Source: Nocardioides carbamazepini
GTDB lineage: Bacteria > Actinomycetota > Actinomycetes > Propionibacteriales > Nocardioidaceae
NCBI RefSeq assembly: GCF_024614185.1
Contig: NZ_JAHTLF010000008.1
Location: forward strand, 248,001-312,000
Direction of reading: 5' to 3'
DNA: 64,000 nt
Positions 42,230 through 52,130 of this stretch are shown here, in pieces. The number at the start of each line of letters is the position of its first letter. Positions within the stretch are counted from its first letter, which is position 1. The translations under genes and the position numbers were made by a program. The notes beneath the pieces are model-generated. The model did not search any database. It worked only from the letters and a program-made list of their open reading frames with translations, and was not told the origin of the DNA.

Positions 42230-44020
42230 GTGCGCGAGTACTCCACCCCGCAGACCATCGAGATCCCGGCGACGGGCAGTCTCACCGACGACGTGGTCCG
42301 CAACGCCGCCGAGGCGCCGCAGGCCGTGCAGTTCAGCCGGGCCACCGCCGACGGCGGCTGGGACGACGTCACCTGCGCCGACTTCCTCGCCGAGGTCAGC
42401 GCCGTCGCCAAGGGCCTGCTCGCGGCCGGGCTGCGGGCCGGCGACCGGGTGGCGATCATCTCCCGCACCCGCTACGAGTGGACGCTGCTCGACTACGCGA
42501 TCTGGTTCGCGGGCGCGGCGACCGTGCCGATCTACGAGTCCTCCTCGGAGGAGCAGATCAACTGGATCCTCTCCGACTCGGGCGCCCGCGCGATCGTCTG
42601 CGAGGACGCCGGGCACCGGGGGCGGGTCGAGGCGACCCGCGACCGGCTGACCGCGCTCGAGCACCTCTGGACGCTCGACGAGGGCGCGATCGCGACGCTG
42701 ACCGCGCTGGGCGCCGGCGTGAGCGACGCCGACCTGGAGGAGCGGCGCCGAGCGGTGGGACCCACCGACCTCGCGACCCTGATCTACACCTCCGGCACCA
42801 CCGGCCGGCCCAAGGGCTGCATGCTGACCCACGACAACTTCCAGACCGAGCTCTGCGTCGCGGTGGCCGAGCTGGAGCGGCTGTTCGTCACCGAGGGCGC
42901 CTCGACGCTGCTCTTCCTGCCGCTGGCCCACGTCTTCGCGCGGATCATCCAGGTGGGGTGCGTGAAGTCCCGCACCCGCCTGGGCCACAGCGCCGACATC
43001 AAGAACCTCCTCCCCCAGCTCGCGACCTTCAGGCCGACCTTCATCCTCGCCGTGCCGCGGGTCTTCGAGAAGGTGTTCAACACCGCGTCGCAGAAGGCCA
43101 CCGCCGACGGCAAGGGCAAGATCTTCGACCGCGCCGCGGAGACCGCGATCGCCTACTCCCGCGCCCTCGAGGGCGGCCGCGTGCCCGTCCGCATCCGTGC
43201 CCAGCACGCGCTCTTCTCCCGGCTCGTCTACGGCAGGCTCCGCGCGGCGCTCGGCGGCAGCTGTGAGTTCGCGGTGTCCGGTGGTGCCCCGCTCGGCGAC
43301 CGGCTGGGCCACTTCTACCGCGGGATCGGCGTGACGGTGCTCGAGGGCTACGGCCTGACCGAGACCACCGCGGCGCTCACGGTGAACCTCCCCGATGCCC
43401 AGAAGGTCGGCACCGTCGGGCGACCGATCCCCGGCACCGCCGTACGGATCGCGGACGACGGCGAGCTCCTCTTCCGCGGCGGCCAGGTCTTCACCGGCTA
43501 CTGGAACAACCCCCAGGCGACGGCCGAGGCCATCGACGGGGAGGGCTGGTTCCACACCGGTGACGTCGGCGAGGTCGACGACGAGGGGTTCGTGCGGATC
43601 ACCGGCCGCAAGAAGGAGATCCTGGTGACGGCCGGGGGCAAGAACGTCGCCCCGGCGGTGCTCGAGGACCGCGTGCGTGCCTCGGCGCTGGTCAGCCAGT
43701 GCCTGGTCGTCGGTGACGGACAGCCGTTCATCGGCGCGCTCGTCACCATCGACGAGGAGGCCTTCCCCGCCTGGGCCGAGCAGCACGGCAAGTCCGGGAA
43801 GGTGGCCGACCTCGTCGACGACGAGGACCTGCGCGCCGAGGTGCAGGCCGCGGTCGACGAGGCCAACAAGGCCGTCTCGAAGGCCGAGTCGATCAGGAAG
43901 TTCGCGATCCTGCCGACCGACTGGACCGAGGAGGCCGGCCAGGTGACGCCGAGCCTGAAGCTGAAGCGGAATGTCGTGATGCGGGAGTGTCGCGACGAGA
44001 TCGCCGCCCTCTACTCCTGA
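42230..44020 (+). CDS. Long-chain fatty acid-CoA ligase (FadD15-like)
   Basis: A 596-residue AMP-forming ligase that activates long-chain fatty acids via acyl-AMP. Visible motifs are the P-loop Y-T-S-G-T-T-G-R-P-K-G (near 185), Y-G-L-T-E-T-T-A (near 370), W-F-H-T-G-D-V-G and the hinge G-R-K-K-E-I-L-V-T-A-G-G-K-N. Size and neighbours match Rv2187 (fadD15). GTG start without a ribosome binding site. Confidence 0.94.
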   Translation: MREYSTPQTIEIPATGSLTDDVVRNAAEAPQAVQFSRATADGGWDDVTCADFLAEVSAVAKGLLAAGLRAGDRVAIISRTRYEWTLLDYAIWFAGAATVPIYESSSEEQINWILSDSGARAIVCEDAGHRGRVEATRDRLTALEHLWTLDEGAIATLTALGAGVSDADLEERRRAVGPTDLATLIYTSGTTGRPKGCMLTHDNFQTELCVAVAELERLFVTEGASTLLFLPLAHVFARIIQVGCVKSRTRLGHSADIKNLLPQLATFRPTFILAVPRVFEKVFNTASQKATADGKGKIFDRAAETAIAYSRALEGGRVPVRIRAQHALFSRLVYGRLRAALGGSCEFAVSGGAPLGDRLGHFYRGIGVTVLEGYGLTETTAALTVNLPDAQKVGTVGRPIPGTAVRIADDGELLFRGGQVFTGYWNNPQATAEAIDGEGWFHTGDVGEVDDEGFVRITGRKKEILVTAGGKNVAPAVLEDRVRASALVSQCLVVGDGQPFIGALVTIDEEAFPAWAEQHGKSGKVADLVDDEDLRAEVQAAVDEANKAVSKAESIRKFAILPTDWTEEAGQVTPSLKLKRNVVMRECRDEIAALYS

Positions 44021-44203
44021 GCCCAGGCCGAGGCCACGGCGAGGGACATAGTCCCGACGAACCATCCCCCAGGCTGCGATCGGACATCATTCGGCGGCAT
44101 TTGACCGTTTCACTCACGCCGACAGTGCCGACTTCGCTAGCCTCGCGGTGCGCTGCAGCCGGGAGCAGCGGGACTCACACATGGGGAGCGGGAGGGCTCT
44201 GAA

Positions 44204-44923
44204 GTGGATCGTCGCAGGTTGTTGCTCGTCGTGGCAGCGGTGATAGCCGCGCTCGGCGTCGCCCTCGTCTTCGTCTTCGCGCGGGGGGCGGAGTCGCGCG
44301 CCGCCGAGAAGTACCAGACGACCAAGGTCGTCACCGTCGCCGCCGGGAAGACCGTCCTGCCGGGAGAGAGCATCAAGTCCGCCCTCGACACCGGCAAGCT
44401 CGCCGAGACCGAGGTGCCGCAGGGCCAGGTCCTCGACAACGCCCTGCGCCAGAGCGACCTCGGCGACCTCGACGGCAAGGTCGCGCTGACCACGCTGTAC
44501 GCCGGGGAGCAGCTGCTGTCGACGAAGTTCGGTGGCGTCGGCGACACCGTCGACGTCGCGTCGTTGCCGTTGCCCCAGGGCATGATCGCCAAGCCGGAGT
44601 CCTTCGACCTCCCGGTGGGCTCCTTCATCGAGCCCGGGTCGCAGCTCGCCGTCTTCCTCACCGTCAACCCGGCCACGCCGACCTGCCTGCTCATCGACCG
44701 CGTGACGGTCCTCTCCAAGGGCGCGCAGACGACGACCGCGGCCGAGGACGGCGTCACCGAGGGCAGCGCACCGGCCCTGCACCTGGCGGTGACCCAGCAG
44801 CAGTTCGAGTGGCTTCAGGACGGCCGGGAGCGTGGCAAGCTCTCCGTGGCCCTGCTGAACTCGGAGAGCGAGGTCCAGCTCGACAAGACCGGACCCTGCG
44901 CCACCATCCGCGACAGCGAGTGA
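44204..44923 (+). CDS. cpaB: Flp pilus assembly protein CpaB/RcpC-like (SAF domain)
   Basis: A 239-residue protein with an N-terminal membrane helix (about 6-26) followed by an SAF/CpaB region: A-A-G-K-T-V-L-P-G-E-S-I (about 46-57), then L-Y-A-G-E-Q-L-L. CpaB is a periplasmic or extracytoplasmic component of Tad pili. The GTG at 44204 follows GGGAGG. First gene of the pilus set. The 183 bases upstream (44021-44203) hold no gene; a TAGCCT at 44138-44143 could be its -10. Confidence 0.82.
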   Translation: MDRRRLLLVVAAVIAALGVALVFVFARGAESRAAEKYQTTKVVTVAAGKTVLPGESIKSALDTGKLAETEVPQGQVLDNALRQSDLGDLDGKVALTTLYAGEQLLSTKFGGVGDTVDVASLPLPQGMIAKPESFDLPVGSFIEPGSQLAVFLTVNPATPTCLLIDRVTVLSKGAQTTTAAEDGVTEGSAPALHLAVTQQQFEWLQDGRERGKLSVALLNSESEVQLDKTGPCATIRDSE

Positions 44924-44932
44924 GGTCGTCCC

Positions 44933-46120
44933 ATGCCGGTTCTCGTCGAACAGGATCCCGCCCTCGTCGAGGGTCTGGTCCGGGCCATGCCCACCGGCTC
45001 GCAGGCGGTCGGCACGACTGAGCGTGCCCTGGCCTGGCTCGACCAGCACCCGGACGAGTACGTCGTCGCTCTCGGTCCGTCCGTCGACCTTCTCTCGGCG
45101 CTCGCGATCGCCGAGGAGCTGCGCATCAAGCGACCGACGGTCAGCGTCGTCCTGGTCCGCGACCACTTCGACACCGAGGTGCTCACCCGCGCGATGCAGG
45201 CCGGCATCCGCGACGTCGTCGTCGCGGGCGGCGACGAGAAGACGCTGACGAGCGCGATCGAGCGCGCCCACCAGCTCTATCAAGCCCTGCGCGGACCCGG
45301 CGGCGCCCGCCAGCTCGGGCGGGTGGTGACGGTCTTCTCCCCCAAGGGCGGCGTTGGCAAGACGACGTCCTCGGTCAACCTTGCGCTGGCACTGACCGAC
45401 CGCGGCGCCCGCAAGGTGTGCCTCGTCGACCTCGACCTCGCCTTCGGGGACGTCGCGATCACGATGCAGCTCTTTCCGACCCACTCGATCGAGCAGGCCG
45501 TCGGCTCCGAGGACTCCATCGACCTCGCGATGCTCGAGGGCCTGCTGACCCGGCACCAGGACACGCTGACCGTGCTCGCCGCGCCGTCCCACCCCGATGT
45601 GCGCGAACGGGTCACCCCGCTGCTGATCTCCCGGATCCTGCGGGCGCTGCGCGACGGCTTCGACTACATCGTCGTCGACACCTCGCCGTCGTTCGACGAC
45701 GCGACCCTGACCGCCCTGGACGAGACCGACGAGTGCGTGATCGTCGCCACGCTCGACGTACCCACGCTCAAGAACGTCAAGGTCGCCCTCGAGACGATGG
45801 ACATGCTCAGCATCGCCCGCGGGCACCGGCACCTGCTGCTCAACCGGGCCGACGACCAGGTCGGCATCAGTGTCGAGAAGGTCGAGAGCATCCTCGGCAT
45901 GCCGGTCAGCGCCCAGGTCGCCACCGCCGTGGACATCGCTGCCGCCACGAACGCCGGCACTCCGATCGTCTCGCACAAGCCGGGCCACCCGGCGAGCCTC
46001 GCCTATGCGCAGCTCGCCGCGTCCCTGACCGGCGAGCCGATCCCCGCTCCGACGGCCGCGGCTCCCGAGCGAGCCGAGGCACCCCGCTCGCGCGGGCTGT
46101 TCCGTCGCGGGAGGAGCTGA
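44933..46120 (+). CDS. tadZ: Tad pilus localisation ATPase TadZ/CpaE
   Basis: A 395-residue MinD/ParA-like protein. An N-terminal receiver-like atypical domain (1-115) precedes the ATPase with deviant Walker A S-P-K-G-G-V-G-K-T-T (136-145), V-D-L-D-L-A-F-G-D and V-V-D-T-S-P-S-F-D-D. TadZ/CpaE proteins position the pilus machine at the pole. Starts nine bases after cpaB. Confidence 0.9.
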   Translation: MPVLVEQDPALVEGLVRAMPTGSQAVGTTERALAWLDQHPDEYVVALGPSVDLLSALAIAEELRIKRPTVSVVLVRDHFDTEVLTRAMQAGIRDVVVAGGDEKTLTSAIERAHQLYQALRGPGGARQLGRVVTVFSPKGGVGKTTSSVNLALALTDRGARKVCLVDLDLAFGDVAITMQLFPTHSIEQAVGSEDSIDLAMLEGLLTRHQDTLTVLAAPSHPDVRERVTPLLISRILRALRDGFDYIVVDTSPSFDDATLTALDETDECVIVATLDVPTLKNVKVALETMDMLSIARGHRHLLLNRADDQVGISVEKVESILGMPVSAQVATAVDIAAATNAGTPIVSHKPGHPASLAYAQLAASLTGEPIPAPTAAAPERAEAPRSRGLFRRGRS

Positions 46121-46123
46121 CCC

Positions 46124-47674
46124 GTGTCCAGCCTCTCCGAGCGCCTCGCCGCCGCCCGTCGTGAGGCCGCCGCCCAGGGCAGGCACGCCGCCACGCCCGC
46201 GGCCGATGCCGAGCTCCTCGCCGATGTCGTGGCCGCGACCGACCAGGCCACCGTGCCCGCCGCCCCGGCGGCGGCCCCGGCGGCGCCCGCGGCGAGCGAG
46301 CCCGCGGCGAACGAGCGCAAGTCCCCCGGTCCGCTGTCCTCACGTGCAGCGGCCGCAGCCGGAGAGAGCCGGGGCGGACGCCGGATGGCCGGCACCGAGA
46401 CCGACCGGCTCGAGGACCTCAAGTCCAGCGTGCATACCGAGCTGATCAAGCAGCTGGGCCCGCACCTGTACGACGCCGAGATGGACCAGGACGAGCTGGA
46501 CCGGACGGTCCGCACGGTCCTGTCGGACGTCCTCGGCGCCCAGGACCGGCCGCTCAGCGCGGCCGACCGGGCGCGGGTCACCCAGGAGATCACCGACGAC
46601 ATCCTCGGCTACGGCCCGATCGACCCCTTCCTCCGCGACCCCGAGGTCTCCGAGGTCATGGTCAACGGCCACGACGACGTCTGGCTGGAGAAGGACGGCC
46701 GCCTGGTGAAGGTCGAGGCGCACTTCGCCGACGAGGCCCACCTGCGCCGGACGATCGACAAGATCGTGTCCCGGATCGGCCGCCGGGTCGACGAGTCCTC
46801 CCCCATGGTCGACGCGCGGCTGCCCGACGGCAGCCGGGTCAACGCCATCGTCCCGCCGCTGGCGATCGACGGCTCGGCACTGACCATCCGGAAGTTCTCC
46901 ACCGACCCGCTGACCGTCCAGGACCTGATCAACTTCGGCTCGCTGACCCCGCAGACGGCCGACTTCCTCGACGCCTGTGTGCGGGGCCGGCTCAACGTCA
47001 TCGTCTCCGGGGGCACGGGCGCGGGGAAGACGACCACGCTCAATGTGCTGTCGTCCTTCATCCCCACCGACGAGCGGATCGTGACGATCGAGGACGCCGC
47101 CGAGCTCCAGCTCAAGCAGGACCATGTCGTCCGGCTGGAGTCACGCCCGGCCAATATCGAGGGCAAGGGCGCGGTGACGATCCGCGACCTGGTCCGCAAC
47201 AGCCTGCGCATGCGGCCCGACCGCATCGTCGTCGGCGAGGTCCGCGACGCGTCCGCGCTCGACATGCTGCAGGCGATGAACACCGGCCACGACGGCTCGA
47301 TCTGCACCCTGCACTCCAACGGCCCGCGCGACACGCTCTCGCGCATGGAGACGATGGTCCTGATGGCCGGCATGGAGCTGCCGATCCGCGCGATCCGGGA
47401 GCAGGTCGCGTCCGCCGTCGACCTGATCGTGCACCAGACCCGCTTCAAGGACGGCTCCCGCCGGATCACCCACATCACAGAGGTGGAGCGGATGGAGGGC
47501 GACATCATCACGCTCCAGGACGTCTTCATCTTCGACAACTCCGCCGGCTTCGACGAGAACGGCCGCGTCCTCGGCCGCCTCCGCTCCACCGGCCTGCGGC
47601 CGAAGTTCCTGGAGAAGCTCGCCTACTCCAACGTCGCGGTCGACCCGACGATCTTCCGGACGGAACGCATCTGA
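46124..47674 (+). CDS. tadA: Tad pilus secretion ATPase TadA/CpaF
   Basis: A 516-residue type II/IV secretion ATPase that powers pilin assembly. A low-complexity Ala/Pro N-terminus (1-90) leads to the conserved N-domain (G-Y-G-P-I-D-P-F-L) and the ATPase core with Walker A G-G-T-G-A-G-K-T-T (296-304), Asp box I-E-D-A-A-E-L, and Walker B region I-V-V-G-E-V-R-D followed by the His box. The GTG at 46124 is three bases after tadZ; its TGA overlaps the next ATG by one base. Confidence 0.95.
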   Translation: MSSLSERLAAARREAAAQGRHAATPAADAELLADVVAATDQATVPAAPAAAPAAPAASEPAANERKSPGPLSSRAAAAAGESRGGRRMAGTETDRLEDLKSSVHTELIKQLGPHLYDAEMDQDELDRTVRTVLSDVLGAQDRPLSAADRARVTQEITDDILGYGPIDPFLRDPEVSEVMVNGHDDVWLEKDGRLVKVEAHFADEAHLRRTIDKIVSRIGRRVDESSPMVDARLPDGSRVNAIVPPLAIDGSALTIRKFSTDPLTVQDLINFGSLTPQTADFLDACVRGRLNVIVSGGTGAGKTTTLNVLSSFIPTDERIVTIEDAAELQLKQDHVVRLESRPANIEGKGAVTIRDLVRNSLRMRPDRIVVGEVRDASALDMLQAMNTGHDGSICTLHSNGPRDTLSRMETMVLMAGMELPIRAIREQVASAVDLIVHQTRFKDGSRRITHITEVERMEGDIITLQDVFIFDNSAGFDENGRVLGRLRSTGLRPKFLEKLAYSNVAVDPTIFRTERI

Positions 47675-49605
47675 TGGCCGGGCAGCGGACTCTTGCCCGT
47701 GGGGCCGCGTCGCTGCTGGTGGCCCTCCTCGCCCTGCTGGTCGGCGGACCGGCGTACGCCGAGGACGGGGCCATCGCCCACGTCGAGTCCACGGGCGACG
47801 GCATCCGGATCCTCGTGGACGTCCCCGGCGGCGCCCAGGTCGACCTGGACGGGGTGAGCGCGACGCTGGACGACGAGGGGCTCGACGCGACCGCGACGAG
47901 CACCAGCTCCGGGTCCGCGGTGAGGCGCACCACCGTGCTGGTCATCGACACCAGCAACTCGATGCGCAAGCAGGGCCGGTTCGAGGCCGCCCAGCAAGCC
48001 GCCACGACGTACCTCGACGCCGTCCCCGACGACGTCGAGGTCGGCATCGTCACCTTCGACAGCAGGGTCGAGGTCGCCCTCGCGCCGACGACCGACCGCG
48101 CCGCCGCCCGCACGGTGATCGACGGCCTGTCCCTGCAGCGCAACACGCTGCTCTACGACGGCATCATCGCCGCCACCGCCGTCGCCGGCGACAGCGGTCA
48201 GCGGTCGCTGCTGCTGCTCTCCGACGGCGCCGACGCCGGGAGCAGCGCGTCGCTGGAGGACGCGACGGCCGCGATCGAGGATGCCGGCACGCGGGTCCAC
48301 ATCGTCGGCCTGGATCTGCCCGAGGACCAGCTCATCGCGCTGCGCACGATCGCCGAGGCCGGCGAGGGTGATGTGATCACCTCCAGCGGCAGCGCGCTGG
48401 CCGCCGCGTTCGCCGAGCAGGCCGAGGCGCTGGCCGACCAGGTTCTCGTGACGGCGCCGCTGCCGGACGGCTTCGCGGCCGATCTCGCAACGGTCCAGGT
48501 GACCCTGCCGACGAGCGGCGGTGAGCCGGTGGTGGCACGCGCCCTGGCCAAGATCGAGGCGGCCAGCACGCCCGGGGCCGCCGCGCCGCTGCCCACCATC
48601 TCCGACGAGAGCACCGGCTGGACCGCGCCGGACTGGCTGCTGTGGGTCGGCATCGGCGTGTTCGCCATCGGCCTGCTCGCCGTGGCACTCCTGCTCGTTC
48701 CGGCCCGCCCGGCTCCGATGAGCATCGCGGACCGCGTGACGGCGTACAGCACCCGGGTGTCGGGGCTCGAGGAGCGCGAGCAGCACAAGCCACAGGCCGA
48801 ACCGGTCCTCGACCAGGCCAAGGCCGCCGCAGCCGGGATCCTCGAGCGCAACAGCGCCCTCAACGAGCGGATGACCCGGCGCCTGGCTGCCGCCGGCAGC
48901 GAGTTCAAGCCGTCGGAGTGGCTGCTGCTCCACATCGGCACCGTCCTCGCCGGCGGCGTGGTCGGGCTGCTGCTGGGCCGGGGCAACATCATCGTCGGCA
49001 TCCTGTTCCTGGTGATCGCGTTCTTCCTGCCCCCGCTCTACCTGGCCTACATGGCCGGGCGCCGGCGCCGGGCCTTCGATGCCGCCCTCCCCGAGGTCCT
49101 GCAGCTCCTGTCGGGCGCGCTGAGCGCCGGCCTGTCACTCGCCCAGGCGGTCGACACCGTGGTGCGCGAGGGACCCGAGCCGATCGCGTCGGAGTTCAAG
49201 CGGGTGCTCGTCGAGGCACGGATCGGCGTGACCGTCGAGGACGCCTTCGAGGGCGTCGCCGACCGGTTCCAGAGCAAGGACTTCCGGTGGGCCGTGATGG
49301 CCATCCGGATCCAGCGCCAGGTGGGCGGCAACCTCGCCGAGCTGCTGACCACGGTGGCCGCGACGATGCGCGAGCGGCAGTACCTGCGCCGCCACGTCCG
49401 GGCGCTCTCCGCCGAGGGCCGGATGTCCGCCATCATCCTGTGCGCGCTGCCCGTCCTCTTCCTCCTGTTCCTGCTGCTGGTGAACAGGAAGTTCCTCGAC
49501 CCGCTGATCCACGACCCCCGCGGCTGGATCCTGTCCGGCTTCGGCGTGGTGTGGATGACGATCGGCGCCTTCTGGATGTCCCGCATGGTCAAGGTGGAGG
49601 CGTGA
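47674..49605 (+). CDS. tadB: TadB-like pilus platform protein fused to an N-terminal VWA domain
   Basis: A 643-residue protein. A signal peptide (1-29, A-Y-A) precedes an extracytoplasmic von Willebrand factor A domain (about 85-255) with the MIDAS motif D-T-S-N-S (Asp92, Ser94, Ser96). A helix (about 322-345), two more near 410-455, and a type II secretion F (T2SSF) domain (about 465-620) complete the TadB half. Ordinary TadB lacks the VWA part. The fusion joins a metal-dependent adhesion-type module to the pilus base. Confidence 0.92.
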   Translation: MAGQRTLARGAASLLVALLALLVGGPAYAEDGAIAHVESTGDGIRILVDVPGGAQVDLDGVSATLDDEGLDATATSTSSGSAVRRTTVLVIDTSNSMRKQGRFEAAQQAATTYLDAVPDDVEVGIVTFDSRVEVALAPTTDRAAARTVIDGLSLQRNTLLYDGIIAATAVAGDSGQRSLLLLSDGADAGSSASLEDATAAIEDAGTRVHIVGLDLPEDQLIALRTIAEAGEGDVITSSGSALAAAFAEQAEALADQVLVTAPLPDGFAADLATVQVTLPTSGGEPVVARALAKIEAASTPGAAAPLPTISDESTGWTAPDWLLWVGIGVFAIGLLAVALLLVPARPAPMSIADRVTAYSTRVSGLEEREQHKPQAEPVLDQAKAAAAGILERNSALNERMTRRLAAAGSEFKPSEWLLLHIGTVLAGGVVGLLLGRGNIIVGILFLVIAFFLPPLYLAYMAGRRRRAFDAALPEVLQLLSGALSAGLSLAQAVDTVVREGPEPIASEFKRVLVEARIGVTVEDAFEGVADRFQSKDFRWAVMAIRIQRQVGGNLAELLTTVAATMRERQYLRRHVRALSAEGRMSAIILCALPVLFLLFLLLVNRKFLDPLIHDPRGWILSGFGVVWMTIGAFWMSRMVKVEA

Positions 49606-50525
49606 TGCTGCTCCTTCTCGCATTCGTCCTCCTCCTCGGCGCGATCGCCGCCGCGGGCGCCGCGTTCGCCAGGGAGCAGCCCGACGGCCTTGCCCGGGCA
49701 CTCGACGCGCTGGAGCGGTCCGGACAGCCCGGCCGTGAGCTCGCCGAGGAGGCCGACCGCCCCTTCGCCGACCGGATCCTGGCCCCGTTCCAGGCCCGTG
49801 CGCTCAGCCTCGGCCGCCGCCTGACCGGGGCCGACAAGGCCGACCGGATCCGCCGCCGGCTCGACTTCGCCGGCAACCCGCGGGGCTGGACGATCGACCG
49901 GGTGCTGTCGCTGAAGGTCATCTGCGCCGTGGCCCTGCCCGTCCTGGTCGTCGCCTATGGTGCGCTCCTCGGCGGTTCCCCTGCCATCCTCGTCGTCATC
50001 GCCGTCGCCACTGCCGTTCTCGGCTTCTTCGGCCCCGATCTGTATCTCTACAACAAGGCCTCCCACCGGGCCGACCAGATCCGGCGCGCCCTGGCCGACG
50101 CCGTCGACCTGCTCACCATCAGCGTCGAGGCCGGGCTCGGGTTCGACGCCGCCGTCCAGCAGGTCGCCCGCAACACGGACGGACCCGTGGCCGAGGAGTT
50201 CTCCCGGGTGCTGCGCGAGATGCAGCTCGGCATGAGCCGCTCGGACGCGCTCAAGGCGATGGGTGCGCGCAGCAACGTCGAGGACCTCAACACCTTCGTG
50301 GGCTCGATGGTGCAGGCCGACGCCTTCGGCATCCCGATCGGCCAGGTGCTGCGCGTGCAGTCCGGTGAGATCCGGGTCAAGCGCCGGCAGTACGCCGAGG
50401 AGAAGGCGCAGCAGGTGCCGGTCAAGATCATGATCCCGCTGATCCTCTTCATCCTGCCGTGCCTGTTCATCGTCGTGATGGGCCCGGCCGTGTTGAACGC
50501 CATCGACGCGTTCAACGGCAAGTGA
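49605..50525 (+). CDS. tadC: TadC-like pilus platform protein (T2SSF domain)
   Basis: A 306-residue membrane protein with helices near 2-20, 100-140 and at the C-terminus (about 270-298), and a T2SSF domain (about 160-295: D-A-V-D-L-L-T-I-S-V-E-A-G-L-G-F-D-A-A). Partner of TadB in the inner-membrane platform. The ATG overlaps the tadB stop by one base (TGATG). Confidence 0.9.
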   Translation: MLLLLAFVLLLGAIAAAGAAFAREQPDGLARALDALERSGQPGRELAEEADRPFADRILAPFQARALSLGRRLTGADKADRIRRRLDFAGNPRGWTIDRVLSLKVICAVALPVLVVAYGALLGGSPAILVVIAVATAVLGFFGPDLYLYNKASHRADQIRRALADAVDLLTISVEAGLGFDAAVQQVARNTDGPVAEEFSRVLREMQLGMSRSDALKAMGARSNVEDLNTFVGSMVQADAFGIPIGQVLRVQSGEIRVKRRQYAEEKAQQVPVKIMIPLILFILPCLFIVVMGPAVLNAIDAFNGK

Positions 50526-50542
50526 GCCGGCGGCAGCGGCAC

Positions 50543-50548
50543 TAGGGT
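50543..50548 (+). promoter_or_regulatory. Putative leaderless -10 for the pilus-locus histidine kinase
   Basis: TAGGGT lies seven bases before the ATG at 50556, so the two-component genes may be transcribed apart from tadC. Confidence 0.45.
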
Positions 50549-50555
50549 GGAGACC

Positions 50556-52130
50556 ATGCCGAGCAGCCAGACCTACGCGGTGGTGGGCGCGGCGCGCCTC
50601 TTCGCGCTGCTCGCCATCGGCGGCCCGATCGCCTGGTTCCACCAGGAGCAGGGCCTGCTCGCCCTGGCCGCCGTCGGCGGTCTCTGGGTCTACCAGGCGG
50701 TGACCGCCACCCGCCGCGAGCTCGAGCTGTCGCTGAGCCCGGCGTCCGAGGCCGCGGCGATCGGCGTCGTGTGCGCGCTGGGCATGATCGACTCGCCGGT
50801 CATCCTGGCCGCGCTCGTCGTGCCACCGCTCTACGCCACCGCGATCGCCGGCGTGCGAACCATGCTCCGAACCGTGCTCGTCGAGCTGATCGCCGTGGTC
50901 GCGCTCGGCCTGATGTGGTGGGAGAGCGTCACCGCCGACCAGGCGGTGGCGATCTTCACCTGGACCATGGCCGGCCTGGGCCTGAGCCTCATCGCGGCGG
51001 TCACCTTCTCCTCCGACCGGGTGACGGACCCGCTGGCGCCCTATCGCGACGCCCAGGAGCACCTCAAGCAGCTCATCGACCTGGCCGGCAGCCTGAGCTC
51101 GGGGCTCGACGTCGGGGTCTTGGGCGGCGAGCTGCTCAGCCAGGTCGGCGACGACATCCCCAACCGGGCCCTGGTGCTCTACGTCCCGCGCGGCGACACC
51201 CTGTCCCCGGTCGCCTCGACGGTGGAGCTCGAGCCGGCCGACGCGGTCGCGACCGAGACGCTCGCCGGCGACATCCGGCTGCAGGCGCCCGACGCCGGGC
51301 ACCCCGTCGAGATCGGGGAGGGCTTCGCCTTCCGGGTCAGCGAGCGGGCCATCGTCGCGGGCCTCCGACCGGCCGGCTCCGATGTCGGCCGCGGGCTGCC
51401 CCTCGCCGCGGTGACCCGCGACCTCTCCGACATGGCGGTCAAGCTCGACGCGGCCCTGCTCTTCGCCCAGTTCCGCGACGCCGCGACCGCGGACGAGCGC
51501 AGCCGGCTCGCCCGCGAGATGCACGACGGTGTGGCCCAGGACATCGCCTCCCTCGGCTACATCATCGACGCGCTGGCCGCGCGGCCCGCCGACGAGCAGC
51601 AGGCCAAGGCCCTGGGCATGCTGCGCGACCGCGTCTCGAAGGTGGTCGCGGAGGTGCGGCAGTCGGTGATGAACCTGCGCACCAGCATCGGCGAGAGCGA
51701 GAGCCTCGGCGCCGCGATCAGCAATGTCGCCCGCCATCTCTCCGAGTCCTCCGGCATCCCCATCCGGGTCCGGCTCGACGAGCAGCCGACCCGGCTGCGC
51801 CCCGAGGTGGAGGCCGAGCTCTTCCGGATCGCCCAGGAGGCGATGAACAACGCCGTCAAGCACGCGCGGGCGACCTCCATCGACGTGCGCTGCCAGGTCT
51901 ACGCACCCGAGGCCGTCATCACGGTCACCGACGACGGCGTCGGGCTGCAGACGGCGCGGTCCGACTCGCACGGGCTGAAGATCATGCGCGAACGTGCCAG
52001 ACTGATCGGCGCGGACCTCCTGGTCCGCGACAACGCCAGCCGGGGCCTCACGGTCACGGTCGCCCTCAAGATCCCCCGGAGCGCGCTCGCCACCGACGGC
52101 GGCTCCCCGATCCTCACGGAGCAACGATGA
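50556..52130 (+). CDS. Sensor histidine kinase of the pilus locus (NarX/DegS type)
   Basis: A 524-residue kinase: about six membrane helices (8-150), a GAF-like linker (about 170-300), the HisKA_3 helix with His323 in R-E-M-H-D-G-V-A-Q-D, and a C-terminal HATPase domain (N-box E-A-M-N-N-A-V-K-H-A, G-box D-D-G-V-G-L). Its TGA overlaps the response regulator ATG. Position between the tad genes and the pilins suggests it controls pilus expression. Confidence 0.92.
   Translation: MPSSQTYAVVGAARLFALLAIGGPIAWFHQEQGLLALAAVGGLWVYQAVTATRRELELSLSPASEAAAIGVVCALGMIDSPVILAALVVPPLYATAIAGVRTMLRTVLVELIAVVALGLMWWESVTADQAVAIFTWTMAGLGLSLIAAVTFSSDRVTDPLAPYRDAQEHLKQLIDLAGSLSSGLDVGVLGGELLSQVGDDIPNRALVLYVPRGDTLSPVASTVELEPADAVATETLAGDIRLQAPDAGHPVEIGEGFAFRVSERAIVAGLRPAGSDVGRGLPLAAVTRDLSDMAVKLDAALLFAQFRDAATADERSRLAREMHDGVAQDIASLGYIIDALAARPADEQQAKALGMLRDRVSKVVAEVRQSVMNLRTSIGESESLGAAISNVARHLSESSGIPIRVRLDEQPTRLRPEVEAELFRIAQEAMNNAVKHARATSIDVRCQVYAPEAVITVTDDGVGLQTARSDSHGLKIMRERARLIGADLLVRDNASRGLTVTVALKIPRSALATDGGSPILTEQR

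Noticed and set aside
40508..44065. 1185-residue frame ending in the ArsA-like ATPase
   Set aside because: The part before residue V-R-I-V-L-F-T-G-K is antisense to fadD and out of frame with the SRPBCC gene. The ATPase begins at the GTG at 41725.
44101..44143. TTGACC with a downstream TAGCCT as a cpaB promoter pair
   Set aside because: The spacing is 31 bases, too long for a -35/-10 pair. TAGCCT may still be a -10 with another -35.
49047..52124. 1025-codon minus-strand frame opposite the tad and kinase genes
   Set aside because: Antisense shadow; no motifs, and the plus strand carries coupled genes of known families.
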